A stretch of 64,000 nt of DNA from positions 16,634,537 to 16,698,536 of the forward strand of contig CM055884.1 in NCBI GenBank assembly GCA_029582165.1, read 5' to 3'. A model generated the notes under the pieces. It did no database searches, was not told the origin of the DNA, and saw only the letters and a program-made list of their open reading frames with translations. The position numbers and the translations under genes were made by a program. Numbering within the stretch: the first letter of the stretch is position 1; the number at the start of each line of letters is the position of its first letter. Below are positions 18,602 through 30,462 of this stretch, piece after piece. Source of the stretch: Portulaca oleracea. Its lineage: Eukaryota; Streptophyta; Magnoliopsida; Caryophyllales; Portulacaceae.

Positions 18602-19054
18602 AAGGGAGGAGTGCATGTTGTGAGTGAGAGTATAAGAAATGACGCTAGGTTTGCTTCCCTTGAAAATATGATTAAAACATTAGCCCAACAACAATTAGTT
18701 GTTTCACAATCCCAGACCTGTGGTCAGGTTAATTCTTGGGACCAAACTACTGCTCTTGTTCCCCCATCACCTGTGTCATGTGCCTTATGTCAAAGTGTTG
18801 AACATGTTATTTCTGCTTGTCCATTCTACATTCAACATCTGGCTGCTAGTACTGAGAATGTGAATGTTATGCATCATAACTATAGGCATGATCATTACCA
18901 ACCCTACCAACACGACGGGATTCGCAAGCACCCCTTACTCTCTCATGGCCCTGAGAACCAGAATGTACTGAGACCAAGGAGGAGCTTTCCAAGGAAACCA
19001 CCCACCTCCACCTCAACCTCGACCACCATCCCAGGGAGTTTATCAAGCTCCTAG
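18602..19054 (+). pseudogene. G gag, nucleocapsid region
   Basis: Open frame with a CX2CX4HX4C zinc knuckle (CALCQSVEHVISAC), which binds element RNA, followed by a His/Pro/Ser-rich tail. It is separated from the capsid part by stops, so no full gag can be made. Confidence 0.75.
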
Positions 19055-19273
19055 AGGGCCACCTGTCCAACCACAGATTGCCCAAACACGACCTCCACTA
19101 GGGTAAACTAATGAGAATAGGCATGAGAAAGAGATTAGGGAGTTAAAGAATGGTCTAACAAACCAATAGGGAAAACCAATAAGGATAGAGGATCTTTTCC
19201 TGCACAGCCTGAGGCAAACCCCAATGGGCAAGCTTCAAGTTCGTCATCTAGTGACCCTAGTAAGATTAGAGGT

Positions 19274-19420
19274 TTGAATGCTGTGATTACCCTTCGTTCT
19301 GGGAAAGAGGTAGACAATAGGGTGCAAACGAAATCTTTTGATGCGTGTGGTAAACAAAATGTGATTGATAAACCTCTTGATGAGCTTGTTTCTGTAGAGG
19401 ATTGTTTAGATTCAATTTTG
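19274..19420 (+). pseudogene. G gag-protease linker fragment
   Basis: NAVITLRSGKEVDN matches the conserved linker (LRSGK) that precedes the protease in Athila-like elements; element D has LRSGTQLKG at the same place. The frame is then broken by an inserted LTR at 19421. Confidence 0.7.
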
Positions 19421-19637
19421 TGTCTAAATAACGCCTTAATTCTTAGGCCTTTGACTCGTTTCTTGTTTAATTTCGTGTCTTTTACTATGTTTTGGGTTAT
19501 TTTGTAGGTTTTGGTGTTTTTACTCAAAACGAGGTAAAACGGGCCATTTTAGAGCATTTTTGGTGATTTCCCGAGCCGAGAGCCGAAGCGGAGTTGACTC
19601 GGGACCACTTTCCCCACCTTTGGTGTAAATTAGTGAG

Positions 19638-19672
19638 GTAATACCCGCTACGATCCTTGTAGCGGGCATTAC
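19638..19672. repeat. 14-bp hairpin GTAATACCCGCTAC
   Basis: GTAATACCCGCTAC and GTAGCGGGCATTAC pair with one mismatch around a seven-base loop. The word GTAGCGGGCGCTAC recurs in family I LTRs (51510, 51584, 57366), and GTAACGGGCGCTAC occurs in the G LTR (about 2387). Confidence 0.75.
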
Positions 19673-19851
19673 ATGCCTTAGAAAGAAGGAATGAGCAAAG
19701 GGAAGAAAAGAGGAGGGTAGCCCCCGTCACCATGGGCATAGCACCCGCTACCTTGGCTGGACAGGGGAAGACAACACCTGCTGTCCCAAGGACAGCACCT
19801 GCTGTCTCAGGAAGCAGAAAAATTGCCTGGGAGATTTCGTTGGACAGCCAG

Positions 19852-19869
19852 AGACCGCACCTGCGGTCT
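19852..19869. promoter_or_regulatory. Palindrome AGACCGCACCTGCGGTCT upstream of TATA
   Basis: Seven-base arms around ACCT, 61 bases before the TATA box at 19931-19938 (TATATATA). Related CCTGCTGTC words precede it at 19778-19806. Confidence 0.6.
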
Positions 19870-19930
19870 TCTACTTTTTACGCGTGTTTTCAGCTTGAAG
19901 TGCTGCGTTTTGCCCAACTGTTTTGCCTTG

Positions 19931-19938
19931 TATATATA
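19931..19938 (+). promoter_or_regulatory. TATA box in the 19421 LTR
   Basis: TATATATACCCC, downstream of the palindrome cluster. Confidence 0.5.
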
Positions 19939-20434
19939 CCCCTCTTTGACGATTTCTTGGGGGGGTTAGCTCCTAGGGTTAGATAGTATTTTCCAGCTTT
20001 GTATTAGTAAGTTTTAGTGAGAGATTAGGCTTAATTATTCTAGGGTTTTGGTGCATTTTGGTGTGATTCAAGGATTGAAGATTCAAACAATTGAGAGATT
20101 GTTGGATTATCATTCCCATTGATTTTCTTTGTTCATCTACAACATTTTGATAAGTTTTTTCTTCCCTTAACTCTTTCATTAATTGCTTTGCTAATTACTT
20201 TCCTTGTTATCTAATTGATTTGCTTGTTATTTCATTATTCTTGCTTTGTTGGTGGTTGTTAGATGTTAGAAATCATGCTTAGGGTTGGTTTTGTTGATGT
20301 TGTTAGCATAGTTGTGATGAGTAGTGGTTAGAACCCTAATGGGTTAGGGGGTAATTTAGGGTGTGAATGGGTAATTAGGTATGGTTAGCAATATTAGTGA
20401 GTAATTAGTTGGGAAATCAATTTCCCACTCCATT

Positions 20435-20502
20435 CCTTCCACACAAGTGGGATGTATTTGGGTCCGAAAGCTCCCGAATACATCCAACACTTGTGTGGAA
20501 GG
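20435..20502. repeat. Long near-perfect hairpin
   Basis: CCTTCCACACAAGTG plus GGATGTATTTGGG pairs with CCCGAATACATCC plus CACTTGTGTGGAAGG: 28 pairs with one G-T pair, a two-base bulge and a ten-base loop (TCCGAAAGCT). A second small palindrome GGGAAAT-CA-ATTTCCC lies just upstream at about 20411. Confidence 0.85.
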
Positions 20503-20520
20503 TTAGAGTTGGGATAGTTA

Positions 20521-21494
20521 ATGCTCACCCATGAAAGTGAAAGGAGGTTAACTAGGAAATTCTGTTTCATTAACCCTCCAGGTCCGTGGTGGACTTTGGG
20601 GAAGTTAATCCGGACAATTACAGAACCTATGGTAGTGGAGGGGAATGTGGAAGAGGAGAGATCTTTGGGAGAGAGTGAGGGAGTTGTGGTGGATAGTAAT
20701 GAAGAGGAGGACTTAGGAGTTGAACGAGCCATAGTTGAGGAGAAAGAGGATAATGTTGTGGTTAATGAGGCCGAGGATGAGGAAAAAGAGAAGTTGGAAG
20801 AAAAGGTAGAGATTGAGAAAAGACGAGAGAAAGGAAAGAAAGTCTTGAGGGAGGATATTTATGAAAACCTTTTGGATAAACCCGTTTCATATAGACCACC
20901 AATACCTTTTCCTAGGAGATTGATTCAACATAAAACGAGGCAAAGTTTGTGCGATTTATTGAGATTTGAAGAAGCTCCAAGTCAATATTCTTTTTCTAAA
21001 TGCCATGACGGAGGTCCCTTCTTTCAAAAACATCTTAATGACCTCTTGACAAACAAAAAAAGAATTAAAGAGTCATCGACCGTTCATCTCAGTTGCAATG
21101 CTATTATGGGAAGCAAAACTCCCGAGAAACTTGCCGATCCCGGTAGTTTCTCCATACCATGCTTAATTGGTGATATGAGAATTGATAATGCATTATGTGA
21201 CTTGGGGGCAAGTGTGAGTGTGATGCCACACTCTATTTGTAAGAAGTTGAACCTAGATGACTTGACCCCTACAGCTATTAGCTTGCAACTTGTGATCGAA
21301 CTGTTAGGAAGCCCTTGGGAATATTAGAAGACATCCCGGTTCAAGTTGAAAGTTTCCTTATCCCTTGTGACTTCGTTATTTTGGAGATGGATGAGGATTG
21401 GAGAAGCCCTATTATTCTTGGTCAACCCTTCTTGGCCACTGCGGGAGCAATTATAGATGTGAAAAGAGGTCGTTTGTCTCTTCATGTGGGGTGA
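20521..21494 (+). pseudogene. G protease region, frameshifted
   Basis: A Glu/Lys-rich spacer is followed by YRPPIPFPRRL, a domain shared with element D, then the retropepsin half-site ALCDLGASVSVMPHSI (D-x-G). A one-base loss near 21291 ends this frame at 21325-21327. In the next frame the second half continues to a TGA at 21492-21494, with PIILGQPFLATAGAIIDVK. The aspartic protease would cut gag; here it is broken. The start of the protein is uncertain because the upstream gag is interrupted. Confidence 0.75.
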
Positions 21495-21566
21495 GAACAT
21501 ATTGATTTTGATCTTGATCGTTCGAGAAGGAGCCCTCATAAGGAGTCACTCTTCAAGGTCAATGCA

Positions 21567-22044
21567 GTGGTTGGTATTATGGATGAGCATCAAGAAGATC
21601 CGTGCTTACTTATTGTGGAACCGGATGATTGGGGTGGAGAAAGTCACCCTAAACCTATTCATTTTGAGTTTCATGGAGATAGTTTCACCTTCCATGGTGA
21701 CTTCCTCAACACCGTGCCTTTGATGAAGGAGATTGCCTTGGGTGAAACATGTATGGAAAATATGAAATTGAGAGAGATGGCTTTCCAAGGCCCGAGACCC
21801 GGCACATCACCACATATCAAGCTGGGGTTATCTTTTCTTTCTATCCGACCTATCAAGTCTTCAAGGAGGCATGCTCAATTCTTGTGCAAGAAGAGGAAGC
21901 GATGGAAAAGTAGGAAGAAATTCTGGTGGAGCAAAGCGAAGAGGCCATCATCTTTGATTCTTTTGGAGTTGACTAAACGACCGAAGGATCATCTTGCTTT
22001 ATTCATGTGTTCTAATTATATTATTCAAATCATTTTTTTGATTC
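21567..22044 (+). pseudogene. Fragment downstream of the G protease, function unknown
   Basis: Open frame beginning MVGIMDEHQEDPCLLIVEP; PKPIHFEFHGDSFTFHGDFLN is its most distinctive part. No RT, RNase H or integrase motif is seen. The frame then runs into LTR sequence at about 22045, which is not coding. Confidence 0.4.
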
Positions 22045-22538
22045 TTTACTTATTCTCTCTAGTTATATTATTGTCTTTGTATTCAAGTTTCCTTAGTATC
22101 AGTCATCAAACATCCCCAAATCATTTTAGTGAAGAGGAGGATTTCACAAATCCTCTTACCAAGTGAGGATTTGGGGATTTTTAATAATCTAATTCACACT
22201 TTCTTGTTTGTTCGGGAGAAGGCTCAAGTGAAGGTTGAAGATTCAAGGTAAAGGATCCATGATTAGAGTGAAGATTAGTGCATCAAGGGTATTATTTCTT
22301 GTTCTCAATTTCATCATTCAATTTAGTTTTAGATTTCATTTATTGCTCTTAATTGCTTTCTTAGTTAGAGATTTACTTTCATGTTAAAATTAGGTGTAGT
22401 TCATCTCTTCATGCTTTTATGATTATTGAAATCCATGTTTAGATTAGTATAATTGCTTTTGATTATTTACTGCTTTCCACATTTGAAAATCTTACCAAAC
22501 CAATTTCCTCATTAGCCTAACACCCATCCCTGCTGATA
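22045..22538 (+). repeat. G LTR fragment, uninterrupted
   Basis: Corresponds to 3074-3215 joined to 15858-16205 without the J insertion, so it acts as the empty-site control for J. It lacks the left half of the LTR and ends at CCCATCCCTGC, where element F sequence begins. Confidence 0.8.
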
Positions 22539-22817
22539 GAGATCTACGTAGCCTTGGTCTCACCTTTGGGGACCCTAGGTTCATGGAAGGAGATGAAGAT
22601 TCACATAGCCTTGGGCTCACCTTTGGGCTCCCAAGATTCATGGAGAATGATGGAAATCCGTCCACCCCAAGCCCAACAAAGGAGATCCAATTCATCTACT
22701 AGGAGGTAGAGAGGGCTATAGAAGAAGGAGCTATTGTGGAGGCCCAAAAGCCAACCCATATGGTGTGCTCATTATTCCAGGAGGACGTCCAAATGTATTA
22801 AAGGCCCAAGTTCACGT
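22539..22817 (+). pseudogene. Element F internal 3' fragment (first unit)
   Basis: Matches 50842-51130 in element F: the encoded repeat (SLGLTFGDPRFMEGDEDSHSLG), PTKEIQFIY, and the 3' untranslated start AGGCCCAAGTTCACGTCC. A TAG replaces the AAG codon found at 51013-51015. It continues, after element C, at 49071. Confidence 0.8.
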
Positions 22818-22822
22818 CCAAG

Positions 22823-23681
22823 GTGTTAGGTTTTAGGTTATCTATTTCCTGAACAGATACAAATTAATTGGCGGAATATTCATAACGATTATAAAACAAT
22901 TAATCAACCAAGAAAGACACAATTGCAGAGGCTTTAGTAATTATACCTTTATCGCTAATCCGGCTGATGCAGAGGTTGACCTTTGAGATTCCAATGCAGA
23001 AATCCTCTACTGAAAGTCCACGCAGCACTCCGGGAACTCGACTGCTAAATCGACCGATCGAGACAGATCTCAATCTAAGATGTATGTATTTGGTATATGA
23101 GAATGTTTCAGGAAACAGAGAATGTTTCAGGAAAAAAGAATTGCAAACTAAAAGAGAGAGGAACTCAGGAAATCACCCTAGTATCTCTCTAAGAGTCTTA
23201 GGCAGTTGGTGTGTAATAATCTCTCACAGAGACCCCTTTATATAGTGTTTAGAAAACCTAGGGAGAGGGTTCAAAATCCTAAAGTGCCGACTTAACGCAA
23301 CGGCACACTTCTCAGGCCCAACACGGTCCGTGTTCGACTCTAGAAGGTCCATTAACTCGGCCCATGGACACTACGGACCGTGATGTCCCAATATGGGCCG
23401 TGTTGGGTCAACACGGTCCGTGTTGAACACAGTTCGGTCCGTGTTGGGCTGATTTCTCACAGAAATCAGTTCATAACATTTCTAAACGTAATACAATATT
23501 ACTTAGGTTACACACATTGTTCCAGGGCACTGACTTTTGTGACTCAGTAGGACCAAATAACACAGTTGTAATTAAACATATTAAATTACTAATTATAGAG
23601 GTCTCTAGCAAGACATATAATTACTATATTACTTTTGTTTAATCTCCGTGTATATCGAACATTATCGGGACATTCCCAACA
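22823..23681 (-). repeat. C LTR, left copy (3' LTR in element orientation)
   Basis: 859 bp. Carries perfect palindromes AACACGGTCCGTGTT (23320-23334) and CAACACGGTCCGTGTTG (23409-23425) and, downstream in element orientation, a TATA box CTATATAAAGG (23236-23247). Confidence 0.9.
23236..23425 (-). promoter_or_regulatory. C LTR promoter region: TATA box and CACGG(T)CCGTG palindromes
   Basis: Minus-strand CACTATATAAAGG is preceded at 75-180 bases upstream by two exact odd-centred palindromes and by weaker copies (CTACGGACCGTGATG, GTTCGGTCCGTGTT). The right LTR repeats the layout at 48021-48211. Confidence 0.65.
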
Positions 23682-24833
23682 ATCTCCCACTTGTCCCACA
23701 AGTGTTCGATTCCTTGAATTCCCTTGTCACTTACTGTCTCATGTTCGGATAAGGTTAGCTAAAGTCATCCTTATGTAAGACCCGAACATTCCTCGATCTC
23801 CGAGTTTAGACTTTGAAAAGCAGATGATCAACTATTGATTCAACTAAGCTCGGCCAAGCATTTTCAGTCCAATCTCACCGAGTGACCAACGAGACAACTG
23901 TCCCTAATAGGGAGGACAATGCCATCTTGTTCAAACACACATTCTCACATGATCCAACTATAACCCAAACACCGCTTTATAGCCTACTGTTATGAAAGGC
24001 GTTTGACGCGCTCCAAAGTTACAACAGACCATGTAGTCTATGTATTGAACTCAGGATTTAGGAATTTTGAGTAGTGAGAGCTCTTATGACATTCCTAACA
24101 TAAAGAGCTCCCACTGCGGGTCAGTTCGGTAGTTGTTCTCTACAATATCCATGTGATTGATTTATAATGTCATCATGATCACGAAACTTGATCATCACCT
24201 CAATCCTACATGCTAATTGTGTTGATATTATCACTGTTCCTACGTGATAATACAATTAGGAACCAGGTCAACTGTCGACCAAGACTAGCGTTATCAAGTT
24301 CACTAATGGGGTTTCAGAAATCGAACCTCATCCAATTTCCCATTTAGAATTCGCTAACCTTTATGGACATTTACATAATTCTAAACCACAATTAATGTAA
24401 ATTTTGGAACTTATTCTTAATGATGAATCAACAATGTCATAATTGATGAACAATTCATGTAAACTTGACTTGTTAATATTCCGGAATGTGTTTAATACAT
24501 ATTGTCCATGCATGACTATCATGCTATAACCACAACAGGGGTTTAGTACATAATACTTGCAATGAACCTCGCACATATACCAACTCACTAATGACTTTCA
24601 TACAGGAAGATATTTCCGAAACTCATGTTCGGATTCATAGTGAGCTTCAGCTCCTTTGCTTGAGTGACAACTCCTATCAACAAGGCTCCATTTCTCGCGC
24701 AAGGCTAGAAACATCACCCAGTTCTAAAACGAACTTCACAATCCTAACAGTTTTTGTCACAACTTCTAAAGTCATGTCATGCTTGTCTTATTTGCAGAAT
24801 TAAACGCATGTCATATTAGGAACATCTTCCAGC
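23682..24833 (-). other. C interior, 3' segment, non-coding
   Basis: Begins with the PPT (minus strand GGGACAAGTGGGAGATTG, 23682-23699). The remainder has no convincing ORF and ends where array D starts. Confidence 0.7.
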
Positions 24834-26285
24834 TGACAGGGCCGCAAGCGCACGGTGTACGTAGTAGCACGTCAAGGTCGATCCCACAGGGACTCAATCA
24901 GCAGCACGGAAAACTAATCTCTATCACGATTGCTAAGCTAATCAGATTTGGGTTTTGGAAAAGGTTTAACAATTAATTAAACTAATAAAGCAGAAAAAAA
25001 ATAAATCAAAGGTTCTATCAAGAGAGAAAGACTTCTAGGGAAATGCTAACCTAACAACGAGTTTGATTACTAAAACCTAGCCTACACAATCATACATTCA
25101 AGAATGAATCAAGAATCAACAACCTCTGAATTCTATCGCTCTTTCGATGCTAAATAGAATTATTCTAAACAACCTAATCAACAACTTTCGCCTGCCTTGT
25201 AGATTAATCAGAATAGAAGGCCTTAAAAAGTCAGGTTATCTAATGATTCCCTAGTTTACTACTTCTTTTTCAACTTTCGTAAGCCTAGGTAGACAGGTGG
25301 GTAGTCAGATTACCCTAATTCACCTTTTAGTACTTCTTAGGTTAATCTCAAACTCATGAATATTCGAGCGCTCAGAGAACACACATGAACATGGAAAACA
25401 CAACCTTCTATTGATTCTAATCAAGAATTCATGCACACACTAATAACAATCAATCAAACTACATTGCTTCGGGTTGCAAAACCCTAGAATTCAAGAAATC
25501 TACTCACACATATTCAATGAAAACACAGAACAAGTTCCAAACATCTTAATCGAATCTCAAAACTAAGAAGGAAATCGAAAAGAAAGAATAGAATTGCGAA
25601 GAATACAACCCGTCGAGTCTTTCGATCCCGGGGTAGAAACCTTCTCCGCGAACGTCACTCCTTTCCTTTGCGAATCTTGATCTTGGTTTCTCTTGAATCG
25701 ATTCGGTCTTGAATCTTGATGGTGGGGAAGAGGAGTAGAATGGAAGTATTAGGGCAATCTTTTCTCTCCTTGACGGCCAAAGAATGAAGGAAAACTGATA
25801 GAATATGACTAAATTTCGAAAAACCGTCGCTTCCTCCCTTTTCTACTCGCGAAAATAACCGACCTGCATAGGCAGTTCGCCTCGGTCCGCATACCCATAC
25901 AAATTACACCACGGCCGCCCGAGGTTGCCACTGTCCCGCTTCTTTCTTCTTTTCATCGCCAGTGAGTCAAGTGGCAAGTCCGCCACGGACCGTGGCTACC
26001 ACCACTGCCGCCCAAGGTTGTCACGCCTGGCTATTCCTTGCTCCTTTCCGTCCCAAATTTGTACCACGGTTTGGGTTTGACATGTAGAGGTCCGTGGTAT
26101 ATTCACTCTTTCCTGAAGTTGAGAGAAAGTTGGTGTTTTGGCCTCAAAACCTACAAATTCACATCAAAAACAACAACACCAAGTGTAGTAGGGAAATTGG
26201 AATAAAAATCAAGGTTCACACACAAAATTATCCCTAATTCATTATTGAAAACCCCCAAAAACATAGTCATGAAACGCAGTTATCA
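24834..26285 (-). repeat. D LTR 1
   Basis: 1452 bp. It lacks the CACCACGGACCGTGGTG palindrome present in LTR 2 and LTR 3 (replaced near 25890-25915) but keeps GCCACGGACCGTGGC at 25982-25996. The left flank AACATCTTCCAGC belongs to element C. Confidence 0.9.
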
Positions 26286-27820
26286 AATCCCCCCATGCTT
26301 ACTCCTTGCTTGTCCCCAAGCAAGTACAAGACTCAAAACAAGATGAAAAGACTTGAAAAGGAAAAGAAATCTACTCACACGTCCTCTAATAAAAAGGGCA
26401 TATTAGAAAGCCAAAACAAGCATACACAAAGTGACTCCCTAGCGAGATTAAGAATCAAATTGAAACAAAAATTGTTGTTCGAAATAGAATCACAAGCCAG
26501 GAAGCAACACAACTAGTCTATCACAACTCAAATGTAATCAAAATTCATTCACATGTTTGGCGAACTAGTTGGGATCAGTAGGACCTCACTTTAGGGTATG
26601 TGGATCACTCCCCTCATGTGTTTTAAATAGATACAACAGTTCGCTCAAAACCTTCAACCAATGTAAACAACCTACCATAAGCTTGACAAGACTCTTGATT
26701 TTCTACCGCTATAGACAACATGCATAAAAATTAATCACGAGGACTTTTCAAGGGTTGTAATGGGGTTTAGGTGTAGGGAGGATGGAATTCATTTGGGTAA
26801 TGTGGAGCTAAGAGCCAAGGACCTAAAGAGCAACATTCCTAATGACTTAAAACACAACACCTCCTACTTCACACCTCAATTAAGCTCAAATATATTCCCC
26901 ATCAAAGAAAGGTAAGGGGAAAGAGTCGATATAAGCAAGAAAAACTACCATGCTAATCACCTTATTCCTCAAAACTTCTTCTTTTTTTCTTTTTTTTTAT
27001 CTTCTCTCTTATTTTTTTTTTTTGGTGAATAGGATAGATACACAAAGATGGACTCATTTCCTTTCAACCCAATTTCAACCTCAAAGAGGGATAAATAATG
27101 ATTATGAACAATGCTTCCCTCATCAAGTAAACTAACCAAAGTCACCAACAATTAGACTACAAAACTGTCCCCCAACTGAATTGTTGCTCCACTAACTTGG
27201 CTAAAAGGGTATGGAATTAAGAGCAAGCCAAAGGTGCACGATATAGGTGAAGCAAATCAAGACCGGAAAAACTGCGCTAGGGCTAGCAAAAAGAAGTCAA
27301 AATGTCAGGTGGCTTTTGGTTATGTGGCTTCAAAATGGGCCTCAATCATATTAACACCATGCACAAGTCAAATGCAGTTTCAACGAGAGTCAAATCAAGT
27401 TCTAGAGATGCAAACATGGTAAGGTCACACTCAAAAGAATATGAGACTATAAAAATGATAGTCTTTTAGGCTTAAGAAGTCTCACGGGTTAACCTACCAC
27501 AATCACTATAACTAGTTCCTTTGATGTACCAAACACAAGAACTTCATTATCATTCACAAGAATTGATCAAGACTAGATGAATTTCAAGCATGACAAACAA
27601 CCTATGTCAAACAAACAACCAAGTTTCTTTCATCTTCCACATCAAACCAGAAAAATCTCATGAGTACACACTTGCAATGACAATCCAAACATACACCATA
27701 AAGTACTCAACAAAGGAGGGTTTTCGAAATCAAAACAAAATAAAATCTAATAAAGCAATTAAATGCTTGGGTTGCCTCCCAAGAAGCGCTAGTTTAACGT
27801 CTTTAGCTAGACGAAACTCA
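26286..27820 (-). other. D internal 1, non-coding 3' region
   Basis: Starts with a PPT (minus strand GCATGGGGGGATT) beside LTR 1 and extends to the protease stop. No coding signal. About 26620-27480 shares an ordered set of words with element A (about 9520-10330), including CTACCATAAGCTTG and a T-rich tract. Repeated in internal 2 at 31951-33485. Confidence 0.75.
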
Positions 27821-27822
27821 CC

Positions 27823-29061
27823 TCAGTCCGGAGAATGCTCCACATCATAGTCAAACTCTTTTAGAACACCATCAGCATGTGTTCCCTCAGCATCTCGAAG
27901 TCGAACCCGCCAACAAGGGTCGAACTGATTTCCTTCCTCAATGTTGGAAGGCATCCTGGAGTCAAACCTGCAAAACTTTCTCAACCAATCCTCATTAGTA
28001 GCACATGCCCTATCCTTGGTGATGTTTGGTTCGGGTTCAATAATTTTTACCCAATTTGACGCGTCACCATGTACATGGCTCTCAGGAAATACATAATCAA
28101 ACCCATCATTCCCAATCACATCAACACCACAGCAAGAAGAATTATTAGGAGGCATATGTTCATGAAATAGATCAAATTTAACCTCATGTTCCCCAAACTT
28201 AAAACTCATCTTCCCTTTTTTCACATCTATTACGCACCCAATAGTGGCAAGGAAAGGTCTTCCCAAAATAATTTGGGTACGGGTGTCCTCGGCCATATCA
28301 AGAATCACAAAATCTACAGGCACATAATAGTCTCCTACCTTAAGAGGAAAGTCCTCTAAAATACCCATTAGGTACTTAACAGAACGATCAGCCATTTGCA
28401 GTGACATGGCAGTAGGTCTCAGCTCACCTAAGTTCAGTCTCTTATAAAGGGAATAAGGCATCAAGCTCACACTTGAGCCCACATCACATAAAGCTCGATC
28501 GATGTTCATGGTTCCTAAGCCACAAGAAATTGTGAAGCTCCCAGGGTCCTTAAGCTTTGGAGTGAGCTTATTCAAGACAACAGAGCTACACTCCTCATTC
28601 AATGTACTTGCCTCACAATCATCTATTTTTCTTTTCTTGGAGAGAATCTCCTTCAAGAATTTAGCATACAAAGGCATTTGAGACAAAGCATCAAGAAAAG
28701 GAACATTCACATTCAACTTTTTAAGCATACCAAGGAATTTCCCAAATTGAACATCGGTCTTAGGCTTAGCAAGCCTAGAAGGGAATGGAATAGGGGGCAC
28801 ATAAACTCTAGGTGGTGGTGATGGTGATGGTTGAGGGATTTCAGCACGACCCTCATCGATGGTCTCTTTCTCATGGTCTTTCTCCTGCTCACTCTCTTTC
28901 TCAATACTCCCCTCACCCAAATTCCCCCCATGCTTGGCATTTGGCATCTCGCGACCCTTAAGCTGTGTCCCACTCCTCAAGACTATAGCATTGCAATGCT
29001 CCTTAGGGTTAGGTATGGGTGGTCCAGGAGGGGTGGTGGAAGTACCAGACTGAATAGCTAT
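27823..29061 (-). pseudogene. D copy 1: protease part of gag-protease, after a nonsense mutation
   Basis: Open frame of 385 codons from the first ATG (28980), but the frame is continuous with gag upstream. One CAG to TAG change at about 29061-29063 separates them, as copy 2 has CAG there. Domains: linker LRSGTQLKG, Pro-rich spacer, VYVPPIPFPSRL, then retropepsin with ALCDVGSSVSLMPYSL (Asp166 of the 385-aa frame) and IILGRPFLATIGCVIDV. It ends EHSPD-stop with no RT following. The mature protein would process gag inside the virus-like particle. Confidence 0.85.
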
Positions 29062-30333
29062 CTAGTTCTCAAGTATTTGGTTGTGGGTGGATAAAAGGTC
29101 AACCTTAGTGGCTAAAGCTTTAATCACCTCATCTTGTCTTTGTTGATGCTCGAATTGCTTTTGTTGGGACAAGAGAATGGCTTTCATCATGACTTCTAAG
29201 TCAGGATTTTGAGAGGCTTGGTAAGGTTGAGTGGATGATCTTTGTCCTTGTGGGTGACCCAATTGGTTCCGATAAGAAGGATTAGAATGGGGTCTCAAAC
29301 CGGAGTTGTATGTGTTGGAGTAGGGGTCAAAGAGGGATCTATGGGTAGGATTACCAACAAAGTTGGCTTGGTCAGGTTGGCTACTACTACTACCCAACCC
29401 ATTAGGACAATAAAGGGTAGCATGGTCAAAAGAGTAACATGAAGCACATTGGGGAGGAGGGGAAGCATTCACATGGATTCTTTCCATCTTTTCATTTATA
29501 GCATCAAGTTTCGCAGAAAGCAATGTGATAGCATCAACAGAATACTTACCTCCCGTCCTCGTGGAATGGGGTCGTGACCATTGGTGACTGTTTGACGCCA
29601 TTTGCTCAATTAGCTCATGAAGCTCCTCCACCGTCTTGTTCATAATGTTCCCTCCAGCTGCTGCAAGGATTGACGCTCTCAACTGGTCATCTACCCCATT
29701 GTAGAAGGCTTGGATGGGAACCCATGGCTCGAATCCATGCTGGGGGCATTGGCGAAGCAACTCCTTGAATCTCTCCCATGCATCATATAATGTCTCATCC
29801 GGCTCTTGGGAGAAAGTGGAAATCTGATTCCGAAGACTCGTCAGCTTGCTCGGCGGGAAGTACTTAGTAAGAAATGCGCTCGCCAGCTGATCGAAAGTAG
29901 TGATGGAGTTCGCCGGAAGGGAATCCAGCCACTCCCATGCTCGATCCTCCAAGGAAAATGGGAATAGTCTCAGCTTGATCGCGTCCGACGAGGCTCCACT
30001 GGCTTTGAAGGTATCACATATTTGGCGGAAAACGCGCAAATGTCGGTTAGGATCCTCGCTTGGGAGACCGTGGAAGGGCGTAGCACGTACTAGGCTGATG
30101 AGAGAATTCTTCAGCTCAAAATCGTTCCCCACTTCAGGTAATTTGATGGCGGTGGGTGGGTTTGTGACGTTCAGAGTCACATATTGGGCCAGTGTCTTCG
30201 ATCGTTCTTCTCCGGACATCTTGGATTGTTGCGAGGGTGTCTCTTTTCTAGCTTCTTCTAGCCTTTGCCTCTTCCTCCGGTGGAAAGTCCTCTCTATTTC
30301 TGGATCGAACTTGAACTCCGGAATCAGCCGCAT
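29062..30333 (-). CDS. D copy 1: gag polyprotein
   Basis: I take the start at the internal Met (MRLIPEF..), residue 25 of the 447-codon open frame, because the residues before it look like untranslated leader. The gag core lies at residues 157-185 (AWEWLDSLPAN, FDQLASAFLTKYF) and ERFKELLRQCPQHG follows. The CCHC zinc knuckle is Cys320, Cys323, His328, Cys333 (CASCYSFDHATLYC). It ends at the TAG described for the protease part. Gag would bind and package element RNA. The frame is otherwise intact. Confidence 0.85.
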   Translation of the reverse strand: MRLIPEFKFDPEIERTFHRRKRQRLEEARKETPSQQSKMSGEERSKTLAQYVTLNVTNPPTAIKLPEVGNDFELKNSLISLVRATPFHGLPSEDPNRHLRVFRQICDTFKASGASSDAIKLRLFPFSLEDRAWEWLDSLPANSITTFDQLASAFLTKYFPPSKLTSLRNQISTFSQEPDETLYDAWERFKELLRQCPQHGFEPWVPIQAFYNGVDDQLRASILAAAGGNIMNKTVEELHELIEQMASNSHQWSRPHSTRTGGKYSVDAITLLSAKLDAINEKMERIHVNASPPPQCASCYSFDHATLYCPNGLGSSSSQPDQANFVGNPTHRSLFDPYSNTYNSGLRPHSNPSYRNQLGHPQGQRSSTQPYQASQNPDLEVMMKAILLSQQKQFEHQQRQDEVIKALATKVDLLSTHNQILEN

Positions 30334-30462
30334 ACACCAAAAGTTCCTAGCAAAACAAAAACAAGAACACCAACGCAGTGAAACAAGAAAATCAAGAAAA
30401 ATCAAAGAAAAAAAAACTTAGTCAACCTAAGAGGGTTCGTTTACCGACTGCTAGGGACAAAG

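Larger units (their letters stand above)
19421..20144 (+). mobile_element. Inserted LTR (solo LTR, or the start of a longer LTR)
   Basis: Begins TGTCTAAATAACG after TTTTG (19416-19420). CTACAACA at 20137-20144 is followed by TTTTG (20145-20149), giving a possible solo LTR of 724 bp. The TSD is low complexity. The next 200 bases still look like R/U5 of the G type, and other LTRs here run about 735 bases past TATA, so the true end may be near 20600. It contains a TATA box at 19931 and upstream palindromes. Confidence 0.5.

Noticed and set aside
29900..30421. Plus-strand ORFs of 173-196 codons opposite D gag (also 35544-36134)
   Set aside because: They are antisense shadows of the gag frame with no recognisable domain.
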